Assembly (NCBI RefSeq): GCF_037126435.1
Contig: NZ_CP147020.1
Location: 1,015,001 to 1,079,000 of the forward strand
Source: Bernardetia sp. ABR2-2B
GTDB taxonomy: Bacteria; Bacteroidota; Bacteroidia; Cytophagales; Bernardetiaceae
Direction of reading: 5' to 3'
DNA length: 64,000 nt
Below the pieces are notes generated by a model that saw nothing but the letters and a program-made list of their open reading frames with translations, was not told the DNA's origin and made no database searches. The position numbers were made by a program, and so were the translations under genes. This document shows positions 63,243 to 64,000 of the stretch, piece by piece; the first letter of the stretch is position 1, and the number at the start of each line of letters is the position of its first letter.

Positions 63243-64000
63243 ATGAATATCTTTATTACAGTTGTTGGAGTTATTTTATTTCTAATTATTACCATTCTTT
63301 TTATTGGTTTTTTAAATCAAATAGGAAGAGCATTAATAGGGGGTTTGTTTACAACTGAAAATATTGAGCTTTATTTTGGCTCATGTCCAAATGATAATGA
63401 TGATAGTTTTAAAATGAAGATAGGACGGTTTAGGTTATTTTTCTCAAAAAATTATTCTTGGTTTCAAGGTTCTTCTAGGTTTTTGGATACTCTTTTTCTA
63501 TCCATTCAAAAAAAGATTATTAATATAGCAGGTACTTTTCTATCTCTCTTGTTAGCAGTAGCAATTTACTATGTTACTATGAAATTTGATGTGTATGATT
63601 TTGTAAGAGCAGCAAGTGTGATATTTATTGTTTGCACTATTTTTAATTTAATCATACCCTTTGTATCAACAAGTGATTTTATAGAAGAGCCTATCGGAAC
63701 AACATTGGATAATTATATGTATGATAGAAATGGAAATCATAGTGATATAGATATAGAATTAACCAACCTTTTACAAGAAGGAGTAAAATCTTTTAGTAAT
63801 CAAGAGTACGAGAAAGCAATTTCCCCTTTAAAAGAGTTGAGAAGTCATACCAATAAAATTTTACTTACTAATGACCTTTTATTTCAGTCTTATTTAATGA
63901 CCAAACAATATATAGAGGCAGAAAAGTTTGTAGATTATTTAGAAAAGAAAATTAGTTTAGATTCTAATAGATATTGTCAGTTTGCTTTAGCAAAAGCTCA
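63243..64000 (+). CDS. Membrane protein with TPR-like C-terminal part (cut by window edge)
   Basis: ATG at 63243 opens a frame that reaches the end without a stop, 252 codons. An N-terminal helix (TVVGVILFLIITILFIGFLNQ) is followed by a small soluble segment (ENIELYFGSCPNDNDDSFKMKIGRFRLFF) and two more helices (IINIAGTFLSLLLAVAIYYV; AASVIFIVCTIFNLIIPFV). After that come helical pairs (LLQEGVKSFSNQEYEKAISPL, LLFQSYLMTKQYIEAEKFV) that look like TPRs. The first part resembles the region after the active site of M50-type proteases, but no HExxH is seen. Function unknown. Confidence 0.65.
   Translation, partial: MNIFITVVGVILFLIITILFIGFLNQIGRALIGGLFTTENIELYFGSCPNDNDDSFKMKIGRFRLFFSKNYSWFQGSSRFLDTLFLSIQKKIINIAGTFLSLLLAVAIYYVTMKFDVYDFVRAASVIFIVCTIFNLIIPFVSTSDFIEEPIGTTLDNYMYDRNGNHSDIDIELTNLLQEGVKSFSNQEYEKAISPLKELRSHTNKILLTNDLLFQSYLMTKQYIEAEKFVDYLEKKISLDSNRYCQFALAKA

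Noticed and set aside
63243-64000. M50 site-2 protease
   Set aside because: No HExxH or second metal motif is visible in the part present.

Overview
The window looks like chromosomal DNA of a low-GC, gliding-type Bacteroidota, most likely a Cytophagales relative (a Bernardetia/Flexibacter-like genome is a guess). The evidence is a secreted protein with a gliding-motility/type IX C-terminal domain, two TonB receptors with carboxypeptidase-like regulatory domains, a HYC_CC_PP protein, a DTE-type proteorhodopsin, A/T-rich spacers without Shine-Dalgarno sequences, and a TAnnTTTG -7 box in front of a regulator.

Layout. 1-3000: start of a beta-propeller sensor (runs off the left edge), a PlsC acyltransferase and an imelysin-like lipoprotein, all minus. 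3200-7670: an array of five paralogous zinc-finger/membrane/PH-like proteins plus a sixth broken copy. 7700-24700: mostly housekeeping and envelope genes (LolE-type permease, BamA-like barrel, YfhO, HemN, CHU_C protein, AAA ATPase, M42-type peptidase, FabH, TonB receptor). 24700-36250: two small membrane proteins, an FNT channel, proteorhodopsin, an ABC ATPase, a REP-associated IS200-like transposase with its repeats, TerC, a metal cluster (HYC_CC_PP, receptor, HMA lipoprotein), FabG, two paralogous membrane proteins and SuhB.

36250-51450 is the accessory part. A protein with three TIR modules and a membrane anchor is followed by tRNA-His. An 8.4-kb integrative element sits in that tRNA gene, bounded by a 16-bp direct repeat of the tRNA 3' end (39508-39523 and 47903-47918). 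It carries a tyrosine integrase, a divergent regulator pair with palindromic operators, a VirE/VapE-type helicase, a toprim primase, two iteron-like repeat arrays, recurrent AGTGGGAAAA boxes near start codons, a four-helix membrane protein with a zinc finger, and a second zinc-finger protein. No capsid or conjugation genes are seen, so it resembles a self-replicating satellite or minimal integrative element. A one-polypeptide restriction-modification enzyme lies just outside its right end.

51450-64000: Mn-type superoxide dismutase, YvbH-like PH protein, VOC protein divergent from an HxlR regulator, a LAS-type peptidase candidate, an FbpC-like ATPase, an ankyrin lipoprotein, a nucleotidyltransferase, a SpoIIE-type phosphatase followed on the same strand by two STAS-like proteins (a possible partner-switching module), an AlgI/DltB-type acyltransferase, and a membrane/TPR-like protein cut by the right edge.

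Tandem duplication is a theme: the zinc-finger array, the two RLWRKEY proteins, the two proteins after suhB, and the two STAS-like proteins. All functions are read from motifs and family knowledge; no database search was run.
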